Assembly (NCBI RefSeq): GCF_947179165.1
Contig: NC_077238.1
Coordinates: forward strand, 72,110,757-72,174,756
Source of the DNA: Solanum dulcamara
Taxonomy: Eukaryota; Streptophyta; Magnoliopsida; Solanales; Solanaceae
Direction of reading: 5' to 3'
Length of the DNA stretch: 64,000 bases
Shown: piece after piece, positions 29,997 to 41,141 of the stretch
Numbering within the stretch: position 1 is the stretch's first letter
Layout: every line of letters begins with the position of its first letter
The notes under the pieces: model-generated
The model's input: only the letters and a program-made list of their open reading frames with translations
The model's database searches: none
What the model was told of the DNA's origin: nothing
Made by a program: the position numbers and the translations under genes

Positions 29997-31110
29997 ATGC
30001 CTAAATGAAGAGCTCCCTCTAGAAGGAACGTTGAGGAGAAGCAACAAGCTCCAAATGATCCCTTGGCAGAACAAGTTTCACATGCCGAGTTCCAAGAGGC
30101 TTTCCAAGTGCATGCCCAAGCTATGGTGGCAAACGCTAACCAAGAGGTAGTTGCACTCATGAAACCAAAATATGGGTATGGCAGAAATAAGAGTTTGTGA
30201 TTTCATGAGGATGATTCCTCCAGAGTTTCATGGGTCAAAGATGACAGAGTTTCATGGGTGAAAGATGGCTGAGGATCCCCAAGAATTCATAAAAGGCATT
30301 CACAAGATTATTGAGATTATAGGGGTATCACTGGTAGAGAAGATGGACTTGGCTGCTTACCTACTCAAGGGAGTTGTCTGAATTCAGGTTGATCAATGGA
30401 AGGGTGAAAGAGCTAGATTAGCGGGTCCCGTTGCTTGGGAAGAGTTTAGAGAGGTGTTCCTTGACTATTTCCTTCCCGTTGAGCTAAGGGAAGCTAAAAT
30501 TCAATAGTTCATCAACTTTAAACAAGGTGGAATGTGTGTAAAGTAGTACTCCCTCAAGTTCACGCAATTGTCAAAGTATGCTCCATTTATGGGTTTCAAT
30601 TTTAAAGCTTATATGAGGAAGTTTGTTTTGGGTGTTTCGGAATTGGTGCCCAAAGAGTGCAAAACTGCCACGTTGATTAAAAAAATGAATATCTCAAGGC
30701 TCATGACTCATGCCGAGCAAATTGAGGATAAGCTTACGGAGAAGACTAGGGAGTCAATGAAGGAAAGGACCGATGGTGTGACTTTTCACACTCTAGGTAT
30801 GGAAATGGTGGTCGCCAACAGTTTCGTCAAAGGTTCTCTGGTCAAATTTCTTCAAACAACAAAAATGGGATGTCCAACACTAAGCCTCAAGGAGGAGCTC
30901 TAAGTGATCAAACTATCCCATCATGCAAAAAGTATGGGAAGAGGCATCTTGGAGAGTGTTTGGCAGGTTCAGATGCTTGCTTTGGGTGCGGCAAAATGGG
31001 TCACCAAGTGAAGGATTGTCCATTAAGTGATACTAGAGGTGGAGGTGGTCGACCCCATACTCAAACTCAGACTACTACAAGTCGATTGGCTCAGCACGAT
31101 ACTACATAAA
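29997..31110 (+). pseudogene. Gypsy B gag with zinc knuckle
   Basis: The start ATG is at 29997 (after 'tacagaatc'), but a stop is the fourth codon. The frame resumes 'RAPSRRNVEE', and 'IRVCDFMRMIPPEFHGSKM' follows with a 24-bp tandem duplication (30214-30262) carrying a stop. 30568-30903 is the open capsid part: LSKYAPFMGFNFKAYMRKFVLGVSELV and 'MNISRLMTHAEQIE'. The zinc knuckle at 30960-31020 is CFGCGKMGHQVKDC, an intact CCHC, in another frame (30870-31109). Retrotrans_gag family by these motifs. Confidence 0.8.
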
Positions 31111-31119
31111 GGTTGGGTA

Positions 31120-34100
31120 GTGTCAGCGCCTATTAATTTTATGCTCTTCAGACTAGGAAGGATTTGGAGGAGTCTCCCATGTGGTAACTGGTATATTGCG
31201 GTTCTTTCATTTTGATGTTTATGCATTTCTTGATCCGAGAGCGTATATGTCTTTTGTTACTCTTTATCTTTCCAGGAAATATGATGTTAGTCCCGAGATC
31301 TTGTTTAAGTCTTTTTCAGTCTACACTCCTGGTGGTGAGTCATTTTGGTTAAGAGGGTCTATGGAAATTGTCGGGTCCCAATTTTTCATAAAGTTACATT
31401 ATGTCATCTTGTAGAGATTAATATGACTGATTTTGATGTTATCTTTGGCATGGATTGACTTCATACATGTTATGCTTCTATTGATTGTAGAAATCGAGTG
31501 GTTAAGTTTTAGTTCCCTAATGACCCAGTCTTAGAATGGAAGGGTAGTAGTTCTATGTTCGAAGGTCAATTCATCTCTGACTTAAAATTCAGAAAATGAT
31601 TTTCAAGGATTGTATCTATCATCTAGTACGGGTTAGGGATACGAATTCAGAAGCACTTACTCCTGAGTCAGTCTTAGTTGTTAATGAGTTTTCAGAAGTG
31701 TTTTCGGACAATACACTCGGTATTTTTTCTAAAAGGGAAATTGACTTTAGCATATACCTTCTTCCCGATACCTAATCTATCTTTATTCCTCCATATCGAA
31801 TGGCTCCAGCGAAACGTAAGAAATTAAAGGATCAATTGAAGGATTTGTTGGATAAGCATTTCATTAGACTAAGTATCTCTTCATGAGGTGCTTTGGTTCT
31901 CTTTGTACGAAAGAAGGATGGTTAGCTTTGGTGTGTATTGATTATCGACAATTGAACAAGGTTACAATTAAGAACAAGTGTCCCATTCCAAGGATCAATT
32001 ATTTGTTCGATCAACTCCAAGGTGCAAGATGCTTCTCCAAGATTGATCTCTGATCGGGTTATCATCAGCTTCAAGTAAGGGAATGTGACTTTTTGAAGAC
32101 GACTTTTAGAACTCGGTATGGTCACTTTGAATTCTTGTTTATTTCGTTTGGACTAACAAATGTTCCAGCAGCTTTTATGAACTTGATGAACGAGGTATTC
32201 AAGCAAAACTTGGACATGTTCATTATTGTATTCATTGATGATATTATGGTCTATTCTCGAAGTGAGAATGAGCATTCCGACCAATTAAGGATTGTCTTGC
32301 AAGTGCTTAAGGATCGTCAACTTTGCTAAGCTTAGCAAGTGTGAGTTTTGGTTGAGGTCGGTTGCTTTTCTTGGCCTATTATTTTTGGTGAAGGTATGAT
32401 AGTTGATCCTAAGAAAATCGAGGTGGTTAAGAATTGGCCTAGACCTTTGTCTCCTTCAACTATTTGGAGTTTCTCGTGTTTGGCCGGTTAATATAGAAGA
32501 TTTGTGGAAGGGTTTTCATTGATTGTTTTGCCTTTGACCAAGTTGACTCAAAAGAAAGTGAAATTCCAATGGTAGGAAGCATGTGAGAAGAGTTTTTAAG
32601 AGTCAAAAGATCGACCTATTTCTGTTTCTTATTTTGACTTAATCGGAATACTTGATGGTTTTGTTGTGTATTGGATGCCTCGAGGATTGGACTTGGTTGT
32701 GTGTTGATGCAACATGGTAAGGTGATAGCTTATACTTCTAGACAAATTAAGGTGTATGAAAAGAACTATTTGAGTCATGATTTGGAATTGGCGGCAGTTG
32801 TGTATGCTTTACAAATTTGGAGACACTATCTTTATGGTGTCCATATGGATGTATTCACCGACCATAAGAGTTTGCAACATTTGTTTAAGCAAAAGGACAT
32901 GAACCTTCGACAAAGGCGATGACTTGATTTGTTGAAGGATTATGATAGTGTGTTGTACCATTCGGGTAAAGCTAATATTGCCGATGCTCTTAGCCGATTG
33001 TCCATGAGTAGTGTGGCCTATTTTAAGGATGAGAGAAGGGTGTTGATTCTTGATGTACATAGACTAGCATGTTGGGGTGTTCATTTGGTTGACTCCGATA
33101 AGGGTTGTGTGATTGTGCAAAATGGTTCAGAATCCTCTATTGTGGCGGATATGAAGGCAAAACAAGATAATGATCCGATCTCAGTTGAGTTGAAGAAATC
33201 AGTTTTTGAAAAACCAATTGAGACTTTCTTCCAAAGGGGAGATGGTGTGCTTTATTATCAAGGTCGTTTGTGTGTTCTTAATGTTGATGGTCTAAGGGAA
33301 GTGATATTGTTCAAAGTTCATAGTTCTCTATATTAGATTCATCTAGATCCACCAAGATGTTTCTTGATTAGAGGGAAGTGTATTGGTGGAATGACACGAA
33401 GAAGGATATAGCGGAGTTTGTAGCTAAATTCCCAAATTTTCAACAAGTGAAGGTTGATCAATAAAAATCGAGAGGTTTAGCTCAAGACCTTGAGATTCCT
33501 ACTTGGAAGTGGGAAGATATGATTATGGACTTTGTAAAGAGATTACCTTGTACTCGTAGGCATGACCAAGTCAGAGCATTTCATTCCTATTAAGACTTTC
33601 TACTCTGCCGAAGGTTATGCAAAGATCTATATTCGATAATTGGTAAAGTTTTATGGTGTTCTATTGTCTATTATTTCGGATCGAGGTACTAAATTTACAT
33701 CACAATTTTGGAGGTCATTCCAAAACGTCTAGATTCTAAAGTCCCGCTAAGCACCACTTTTCACCCTCAAACCGATGGACAAGCCGAAAGAACAATTCAA
33801 ACTTTGGAAAACATGTTGAGGGTATGTGTCATTTATTTCAAAGGGAATTGAGATGTGAACTTACCATTGATTCAATTTGCTTATAACAATAGCTACCATT
33901 CCAGTATCTAAATTGGTCCTTTTGAGGCCTCATATAGTAAGAGATGTAGGTCTACTGTTGGGTGGTTTGAAGTTGGCGAGATCGCTTTAATAGGACCCGA
34001 ATTTGTGTTTGAAGCTATGAAAAAAGTTAGACTTATTAGAGACCACCCCAAAGCGGACAAAAGTCCTATGCCAATGTGAGGAGAAGGGAACTTGTGTTTG

Positions 34101-34500
34101 AAGTTAACAATTGGGTCTACTTGAAAATCTCACCCATGAAGGGGTGATGAGTTTTGCCAATAAGGGGAAGCTTAGTCCCCAATATTTTGGTCTTTATGAT
34201 ATAGTGAGACATGGTGGCAAGGTATATATGAGTTGGATTTGCCTTCGGAGTTGTCATCGGTGCATTCGTTTTTTCATGTCTCTTTGTTGAAGAAGTGCAT
34301 TGGTGATCCTAAGTCCATTGTGGCTTTGAAAAGTCTGGGTGTAAAGGATAGTTTGTCCTATGAAGTTCCGGTTGAGATTCTAGACCGACAAGTAAGAAAA
34401 TTTAGGAACAAGGAAGTTGCATCCGTTAAAGTATTTTAGAGGAACAAAGAGGTTGAAAGTGCTACATTGGAGGCTGAGGCCGATATGATGACACATTATC
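31120..34500 (+). pseudogene. Gypsy B pol (protease, RT, RNase H, integrase, chromodomain-like end)
   Basis: Protease 31181-31414: 'FLDPRAYMSFVTLYLS', where the catalytic D-[ST/PG]-A box now reads D-P-R-A. RT 31790-32540: 'PPYRMAPAKRKKLKDQL', then 32093-32329 with 'TYRYGHFEF'-type text and the catalytic FIDDIMVYS near 32237. RNase H 32671-33060: [21 protein letters not shown], '[18 protein letters not shown]', '[11 protein letters not shown]', 'HSGKANIADALSRL'. Integrase: zinc-binding region from 33340, 'IISDRGTKFTSQFW' near 33670 and FHPQTDGQAERTIQTLE near 33760. C-terminus 34233-34439: [17 protein letters not shown] and [21 protein letters not shown]. Many frameshifts; not translatable as one protein. 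Confidence 0.85.
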
Positions 34501-34775
34501 CTTATTTATTTCCCTCAGTTTCAGCCAAAGGTTTGTAGTTTCCACATGATCTACTCCTATGAATTCCTACGTTTCAGCTTCTCCATGCCTTTTCATATAC
34601 ATGCAAGTTCATGAAGTTGATTTTAAACTATTTTTTATGTTGAGTTCGAAAATCTCATGTTTATGCATTTTAAATGTGTCATTGGATTCATGTTTGGTTG
34701 ATCGTCCTTTTTTTTATGTCTTTTCTATTCTAGTTGAATCCCATTCGAGGATGAATATTCCCAAGGGGGAGATAT

Positions 34776-36440
34776 TGTAAGACCTCAGAAATTGAAAAGC
34801 CTAGAAAATTGGGAAAAATTGAAAGTTGAGGAATGAGCCCATTTGATGGGGAGATGAAGTATTAACGAGCCGTAGTTAGGGCTCATAGGAAAGGCCTGTG
34901 ATTCTGAGAAAACGGCAATGTGTTGGTTTGGGTTACGAGTGGCATCTACGGACCATATAAGGTCCTACGGTCTATAGATGGGGATCGAAGTTGTTGAAAT
35001 TTGCTTTTAGTTACTGCAGTAATTTTAGTAAAATACGTAGTTTAGTTTAAGATGAATTTGAATTTTGAATTTTAGTCAGGTTGTTTATGTTGCTGAGATA
35101 ATTTATGTTCCTTAAATTTTAAATTATGCATATTATATGTTTTATGTTGGCTATTTAAAGTCTCTCAATGCTTACTAAAATTATTGAAAGAAATTCAAAG
35201 CTATTTCAATCCTTGGAGAGATATTTCAATCAATACTTTTTGATGCCCCATCTTTTAAAAAACCAACAGTGGTATCAACAACTTTATTGATCTTACAAGA
35301 TCTGTGATTTCTTCCAAAGAACTACTATACGATTTTAATCCGTAAGGGCTATCCTTTTAACCCGTAAGGGCTACCTTTCAACCTATCAGGGCTATCTATT
35401 TTAACCCGTCAGGACTACCATTTTCAACTCATGCTTATTTTCAAAGCGTGGCTATTTTAAACAAATATTGATGTCAACCAACAGTCTCTCTTTTAATGCC
35501 CATGTTATATGTGTTGTTGTGATGGAAGAAGAATATTTACAACAACACTTTGTGAATCCTACAATTGTCCAAATAAAAGCACTTTCAATAGAACTTCTAC
35601 ACACGACAATATCAAGGAAGGTGTTTCTGAAGCACAAAATCAAAAGAAGAAGAACACAAAATCAAAAGAAGAAGAAGAAGAAAGAAGAAATGTTGAAAAG
35701 GATTCAACATCAACTACTAAAGCAGAAATTGAGGAGAGGCATTCTTTTAATTGCAGTAACTAAAGCGAAGAGAAGTGTTGAAATTTGCTTTTAGTTACTA
35801 TAGTAATATTAGCAAAATAAGTTGTTTAGTTTAAGATGAATATGAAATATGAATTTTAGTTAGGTTGTTTATGTTGTTGACATATTTTAGGTTTGTTAAA
35901 ATTTTAAATTATGCAAATTATGTATATTATGCTGGCTATTTAAAGCCCCTCAATGCTTGAAAAATTATTGAAGAAAATTCAAAGCTATTTCAATCCATTG
36001 AGAGATATTTCAATCAATACATTTTGCTGCCCCATCTTTTAAAAAAAATAATATAAGGTAAGGCCCTAAGGGATGAATGGGTCCTACGTACCGTACAACA
36101 ACCTACGATCCGTAGGAAGGGTCTAGGTGAGATTCAGAGGCTTAGTTTGTTTGTCTATGTTGGACGAGAGGGTTCTATGGACCGTAGGGAGTTCTACGAT
36201 CCGTAGGTACCTTCCATAGGTAAGAGATTCAGAGAGTCCAATTCTTGGATGCATGCTGGATGAAGCCCTTTTACGAACTGTAGATTTGTTGTACGACTCC
36301 TAGGAAAAAGGTCGTAGGTTAATTCAAGTAACCCCAATTTTTGACACTTGGTTTCTACGAGTGGAAGTCAATTGTCCGTAAGGTGACCTACAACCCCTAT
36401 GTCACCACTCGTAGGTTCCCCTGACATTTTTTAATGAGGG
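34776..36440 (+). repeat. Gypsy B 3' LTR (truncated, TRIM inside)
   Basis: TGTAAGACC at 34776 follows a 'ccaagggggagatat' purine tract. It matches 19019-19737 except for the 34992-36052 insertion. The 3' end is lost at the junction with RTL sequence (36440/36441), as in the other copy. Confidence 0.75.
34992..36052 (+). mobile_element. TRIM-like non-autonomous LTR mini-element
   Basis: Two direct repeats, 34992-35268 and 35776 to about 36052, both begin TGTTGAAATTTGCTTTTAGT and run collinearly for ~277 bp. A primer-site-like 'tggtatcaacaac' at 35270 follows the first LTR, and a purine-rich 'aaagcgaagagaag' at 35762-35775 precedes the second. The 500-bp interior has no gag or pol. It holds short reiterations of 'aacccgtaagggctacc' (35340-35430) and a tiny 'MSTNSLSFNA' start at 35470 like those of some Copia gag proteins, then degenerates. 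The total of ~1.06 kb fits the TRIM class. The host LTR copy at 19330 lacks it. Confidence 0.75.
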
Positions 36441-36944
36441 TCATTTGTATCCATAATTCAAGTGAGCATGATGTGAAATCCCGTTAAACCATAATAAATT
36501 CAAAGGAGTACCATCAAGATCTTTTCTTCTTCTCGTATGGATATATCACATGTATTAGGTGAGAAAATGTTTCAATAGAGGTGTTTGTAGGTAACAGTGA
36601 CTTAAAGGTTGCAAGGTTGACAGAGATATTAATTATTGATTAGATCAAGGTAAAATTCTTCTAAAAAATATATAATGATATAGCAATATAGACCACAAAA
36701 AGATGTTGATGGCATGTAGAGTACCGAACGCTTTTAGGGTTTTCTATTTTAGGAAAACATAGTTTGACTTCAATCATGAAACAATTACATATTTCGAGAC
36801 ATACTAGTGTTGGACATGTACATTGCTCATGTATCCCATGATAATTTATGTAGACTTATTCAGACGATCTATAACATTCATTGAAACACATTCGTGTACT
36901 GAGTAATAAAAAATAAATCTATAAAAAATACAAGTTCATTTTGC
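36441..36944 (-). repeat. RTL-unit upstream/intron-end sequence (inverted), second block
   Basis: Collinear with 19738-20280 (same 'ttgatggcatgtaga', 'cttattcagacgatctataacatt', 'aagttcattttgcaaaa' landmarks). Non-coding. Confidence 0.65.
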
Positions 36945-37250
36945 AAAAATAATGCTCTTTTTGCTATCAGTAGATGAATCACCAAGTCGCCTATGTATTC
37001 AATTCTTTCGTATGATTCACATTTGTCTTCTCGATGAAAATAAGAATGATTAAAGACTTGATATAAAAATCAAAGAATTTTTGAATTTGTACCCCACTGC
37101 CTCTTGTACTTCTTTCAAAAATTTCTTCCATTCAAGAGTTTTCTTTTTTCTTACGCTCGATAGATCTTGATTATTACTTTGATCAAGTGTAAAGAGAGGT
37201 TGTCTTTCCATTAAATTGAAGAGATAGTCCAAATTATCATTTGTGTCCAT
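36945..37250 (-). pseudogene. RTL copy 6: RNase III-like exon 5' half, inverted
   Basis: Best preserved N-terminus of the family: from ATG at 37250 it reads MDTNDNLDYLFNLMERQPLF, then TLDQSNNQDLSSVRKKKTLE and WKKFLKEVQEAVGYKFKN before a frameshift (37050-37250). Beyond it are 'SFHREDKCESYERIEYIGDLVIHLLIAK', and then the jump to the intron-end block also seen in copy 3. The acidic N-terminal leader before the RNase III domain has no motif I recognise. Truncated and frameshifted. Confidence 0.7.
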
Positions 37251-37735
37251 AATTTAATGGAGCATGATGTGATCGGTTAATCGAATTAAACCATAAATAA
37301 TCCAAAGGAGTACCATCCAACTCTTTTTCTTCTTCTTCTTCTATGGATATGTCACATGTATAAGGGGAGAAAATGTTTCAATAGAGGTGTTTTCAGGCAA
37401 ACACGACTTAAAGGTTTCAAGGTTGATAGTGATATTAACTATTGATTAGAACAAAGTAGAATTCTTCTAAAAAATTATATGATGATTTTGACAATATAGA
37501 CAACAAGGTGTTGATGGCGTGTAAAAGGATGCTATAGGGTTTTCTAATTTAGAAAACACATTTTGATTTCAACTAGGAAAAAATTGCATTTTTCAATAAA
37601 TAGTAGTATTGGACACATACGTTGCTCATGTATCCCATGTTAATTTGTGTAGAATTATTCAGACCATCTATAACATTCAATAAAATACATTCGTGTAATG
37701 AGTAATAAAAAATATAACTGTGAAAATTATTTAAG
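37251..37735 (-). repeat. RTL upstream region between copies 6 and 7 (inverted)
   Basis: Family promoter-side block ('gagcatgatgtgatcggttaatcg', 'cttcttcttcttctatggatatgtcac', 'ttgatggcgtgtaaaagg') followed by the intron-end block of the next copy. Shorter than 20582-21228 because it lacks the tandem duplication seen there. Non-coding; the 60-aa ORF at 37573 is unsupported. Confidence 0.6.
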
Positions 37736-37997
37736 AATGTGAAATAGATGTACATTTATAAACATGACCAAAAGTAAAATCATAATATGAAAATATAAAC
37801 CTAATGACACTTGATCTACCAACTATTGGTAAAACTTTTAATTTTGTGAAACAATGTCAAAGATCAGACAAGAAATAAAATGACAAATTAAATCACATTA
37901 AAACTACTATAAATCACAATATAACTATTTAAAAACATATGAAAAATCACCGATAACAAAAAGTAACAAATGAAACAAGACTTTTTTTGTCACTTAC

Positions 37998-38331
37998 TTG
38001 ACCCCAAAGTAGAGGTTCCATGTGCCGTAAGCAGACCAATGGAAGTCATATTTGATGGCTACCCTAGCATGTTTTTATGTATCCATGTTGGCCGCCCACA
38101 ACTGAGTTAATGTTTTCGGGGACAAATAAAGGTGTAAAAAAAATACTCTTTAGCTATCAACAGATTTATCACTGAATCACCCACATATTCAAGTCTTTCG
38201 TATGAATCACATTTGTCTTCTCGATGAAAAAAAGAATAAGTAAAAGCTTGATATAACAATCTAAGGATTTTGAATTTGTACCCCGCTGCCTCTTGTACTT
38301 CTTTCACAAATTTTTTCCATTCAAGAGTTGG
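37998..38331 (-). pseudogene. RTL copy 7: RNase III-like exon, inverted (left arm of hairpin 2)
   Basis: 38107-38307 encodes KEVQEAAGYKFKILRLLYQA, then FTYSFFHREDKCDSYERLEY and VGDSVINLLIAKEYFF: most of the first RNase III half with the signature E...GD intact. It then shifts frame, with a stop in the remaining 'ANMDT.KHARVAIKYDFHW'. The donor 'caa|gtaagt' is kept (exon edge 37998). No start codon belongs to this copy, because the sequence folds over into copy 8 at 38331. Confidence 0.7.
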
Positions 38332-38629
38332 CAGGGTACAAGTTCAAAAAACCTTTGATTTTTGTATTAAGTTTTTATTCATTCTTCTTTTCATTGAGAA
38401 AACAAATGTGAATCATACGAAAAGCTTGAATACGTAGGCGACTCGGGGATAAATCTGTTGATAGCTAAGGAGCATTATTTTTTACACCTTGATTTTCCCC
38501 TGAAAACATGGACTCGGTTGTGGGCGGCCAATATGGATATATAAAAACTTGCTGGGGTAGCCATCAAATACGACTTCCATAAGTAGTTACGGCACATAAA
38601 ACCTCTACTTTAGGATCAAGTAAGTGACA
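38331..38629 (+). pseudogene. RTL copy 8: RNase III-like exon (right arm of hairpin 2)
   Basis: Starts at the G-Y-K-F position. Readable: SSFHXENKCESYEKLEYVGDSGINLLIAKEHYFLHLDFPLKTWTRLWAANMDI. The D-S-V of the signature is D-S-G here. Stop codons in the tail; donor 'caa|gtaagtg' intact at 38629/38630. Followed by RTL intron sequence to about 38960. Confidence 0.7.
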
Positions 38630-38964
38630 AAAAAATTCTTGCTTCATTTGTTACTTTTTTTTATCAATAAATTTTTATTTGGCTATTAAATAGTTAGTAT
38701 TGTGGTTTATAGTACTTTTTAATGTGATTTTATTTCTGGTTCATTTATTGTCTGATTTTTGACATAATTTCTCAAAATTATAAGCTTTATAAAAACTTGG
38801 TAGCTTTTTATTTTTGTTTTGTTATTTTACTTCATGTTTGTAAATGTACATCTATATCACATTCTCAAAAAAATTTCTCTATTTGCCAATTTTATTCATA
38901 ATAATCTTTTTGCATTCACTAATTTTGGTTACATTTGCAACTTTAAACTCCTAGACTTTTTTTT

Positions 38965-39520
38965 GGCCATTAGGTCATATATATATATATTCTATAATCA
39001 TTTAAATAAGTCCAAAAAGTTGGTCCGACATGAAACAAACAAATTCAACTGAGAATAATAAAAAATAAGAATAAAACACAAAATAAAACAAAAAGACCCT
39101 GCCTCTTTGAGTTGTCCCCTTGTGACTTTCTATGTTGAACAAAGCAGATATGAAACTAGGATTTCTTCTCCAATTCTTCTCATGGACAAGTTAAGCTTGC
39201 CGGAAACTCTTGATTTTCTTCGTAATCATAATCTTCAAGCTGATCTGGACAAGATGAGTATCTGTTTCCATTGAATCTTCTTTCTTCATTTTTTACCTTC
39301 CATCTTCTTTCTCTGAATTCCTCCTCATTGTCGAACTGAATAAGTATCTTCGATGTTTTTCCGGGGAAAGATTGTCACACCTCTGCCTGGTATTCCCATC
39401 TTGGTCCCAAAGTTCCCAAGTGTTGGTTCCTCTACAGTTGTGTTTCTCGAAGCCCACTAAAATCGATTTATCTGATTTTTTGTTATAGCTAGCTACATTT
39501 TCTTGTACCTTTGGAGAATA
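38965..39520 (+). pseudogene. Gene fragment X, copy 2
   Basis: Exon-like 1 has an intact ATG at 39182: MDKLSLPETLDFLRNHNLQA then DLDKM, but the donor is changed (copy 1 'aag|gtgtgt', here 'aagatgagta'). Exon-like 2 near 39360-39438 reads GKIVTPLPGIPILVPKFPSV then GSSTV. About 220 bp present in copy 1 (end of exon-like 2, exon-like 3 and its introns) are missing. Sequence resumes at 'ttgtgtttctcgaagccc' and ends at LINE sequence. The protein family is not recognised. The two copies complement each other: each has lost a different essential signal. Confidence 0.5.
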
Positions 39521-39644
39521 ATTATACTGTTGCTTGAGAATCTTTGAAATTCTTTACTTTTTTGGCCTCTAAACTGTAAGGAAAGTGAAAAGCGAGGCTT
39601 GTTTTCATTGAATTCTCTGTTATTATTTCTCTTTGAGAAGATAA

Positions 39645-40170
39645 TCATGAAATGAACAATGCTATTTCCCCATGTCCCAAATCCTCTTTTCGACATATTT
39701 TCTTTACTTTTATTCTCAAGGTGGGATATTGTTGTTTGTCTAAATTCACAATTTTATTTCCATAACTTGGTAATTCTGTAAAAGAATTAAAAAATAGTCT
39801 TCCTGGTGTATCAAAACCAAGATTGGCTATATAGTCTGCCAAATCGTTTCCCTCTCTATAAGTATGTTGAATCTGGACATGACCTATTTGTGATATTTCC
39901 TTTATATCATCAACTATTACGGCTATATTCCAAGGAATTCCCACACTTTAGTGAGAATTTTGTGCAACACTAGTGAGTCTATTTCCAGACACACATGTGT
40001 TATTCCTTCCGTAATACAGTGTGCCAGTGCCTCTCTTATGGCCACATCTTCTGCCTCTTAATTAGTACCCTCTTAGATTTCTTCCGCTTGTGCATAAATA
40101 TGATCACCTGTAGAATATCGCAAACAAAAACCATAGGTACTTTTTCCTAGTTTACCTTTTGACACACCAT
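39645..40170 (-). pseudogene. LINE gamma: C-terminal RNase H domain
   Basis: Minus-strand pieces: 'NTDGVSKGKLGKSTYGFCLR' near 40160-40090 (first catalytic Asp), 'EAEDVAIREALAHCI' (Glu block, preceded by two stops), 'THVCLEIDSLVLHKIL' (second Asp) near 39990, and 39645-39944 'QIGHVQIQHTYREGNDLADYIANLG' (final His-Arg-Asn-Asp block). This matches the RNase H-like domain added to ORF2 of many plant L1 elements. Confidence 0.8.
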
Positions 40171-41141
40171 CTGTATTGCATTTTATAAATCCTTCTTCTT
40201 GGTTTGTAGTTCTCCAGATATCTCTGAATGTTGATCCATCCCGTAGGCAAGTGTTGTATATTTGAATGGATGATTCTCCCTAGTTTCCATGTGTCAATGT
40301 TAACCTTAAAAACTAAGTTGTTGTAGGAGAAAGATCTACCATATTTTAGGCTATTTCGTCGCTTCCATAAGTACCACATGATAATAGTTAGTGTAGCCCT
40401 AAGAAATAGTTTCAAAACAGAACAAAACTCTATTTTCCACCATTTTATCATGACTTGCAAGAGCTGTAGGCCTTCTATATTTATACTTGCCACATTAGCA
40501 AACAGTATCCACAATTTTGCAGTTGTATGGGAGGTTAGAAAAAGTGAGACAGTCTTTGATTTAGGATAATTACAGCACCAAAACCTCTATACAATATCAA
40601 TATCCATATGTTGCAATACATCATCAACTGGCACCCTGAATTTCCACGCCCTCCATAGGAAAAAAGACATCTTAAAAGGAGCCATTTTACTTCATATACA
40701 ATCAAATTATCACCCCTCTGGTCGTTTTGCCTAATGTATTCCCAAGCACTCTTGATAGAGAATTTTCCACTGTGTTTAAGCATCCATACTGGCTCATCTA
40801 AAAATATTATTTGCTTAGGTAGTGGAATATTCTTTACAATATTGAGAACATAGTTTACAGGAAGACTGTCTCTCAGCTTCTATTGATTCCAACCCTGAGA
40901 GTCTTTAAAAAGTGACACACTTCGATTTCTACCTCCTATACTTCTGACACAATGTGATACAAAGCCCCAAAAGAAGTACAATTGTCATACCAAAAACTAT
41001 AATCACCCTTTCTTATTTTCCACCTAATTTAATGTTTTATTAACTCCTTAACAATGACTAGTTTCTTCCAGATAGTAGACGCACCTCTGCTTTGTGCAAT
41101 CACTAGAAGTAATTTCTTCAAAATATTTATTGACCATGAAA
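40171..41141 (-). pseudogene. LINE gamma: zf-RVT region
   Basis: 40535-40783 reads 'GKFSIKSAWEYIRQN', the start of the plant zf-RVT motif. 40152-40514 continues with 'LTIIMWYLWKRRNSLKYGR', a typical 'W..W..RN' segment before RNase H. 40790-41141 is the upstream RT-C region with stops. Confidence 0.75.

Larger units (their letters stand above)
29824..36440 (+). mobile_element. Ty3/gypsy chromovirus 'B', no 5' LTR, with 3' LTR
   Basis: The leader begins at about 29824 ('agtagagtcttgttcacaggtgtgaag'), followed by gag, zinc knuckle, protease, RT, RNase H, integrase with a chromodomain-like end, a PPT ('aagggggagatat', 34763-34775) and an LTR starting TGTAAGACC at 34776. There is no 5' LTR or primer site: the leader abuts LINE sequence. 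The 3' LTR is truncated at 36440 and holds a TRIM. Numerous stops and frameshifts. Confidence 0.8.
37740..38940. repeat. Long inverted repeat of RTL exon + intron (hairpin 2)
   Basis: Left arm about 37740-38289 (RTL minus) and right arm about 38332-38940 (RTL plus) are reverse complements at roughly 80% by eye over the exon part. The loop is about 42 nt (38290-38331). Same architecture and breakpoint as hairpin 1 (21229-22634), so the inversion happened before the segmental duplication. Landmarks in both arms: 'catgtttataaatgtacatctat', 'catttgttac' and the RNase III signature. Confidence 0.75.

Noticed and set aside
35468..35794. 108-aa Lys-rich ORF inside the TRIM element
   Set aside because: No ATG at the start of the frame, a long Lys/Arg homopolymer, and it runs into the LTR. 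It is likely a gag-start remnant without function.
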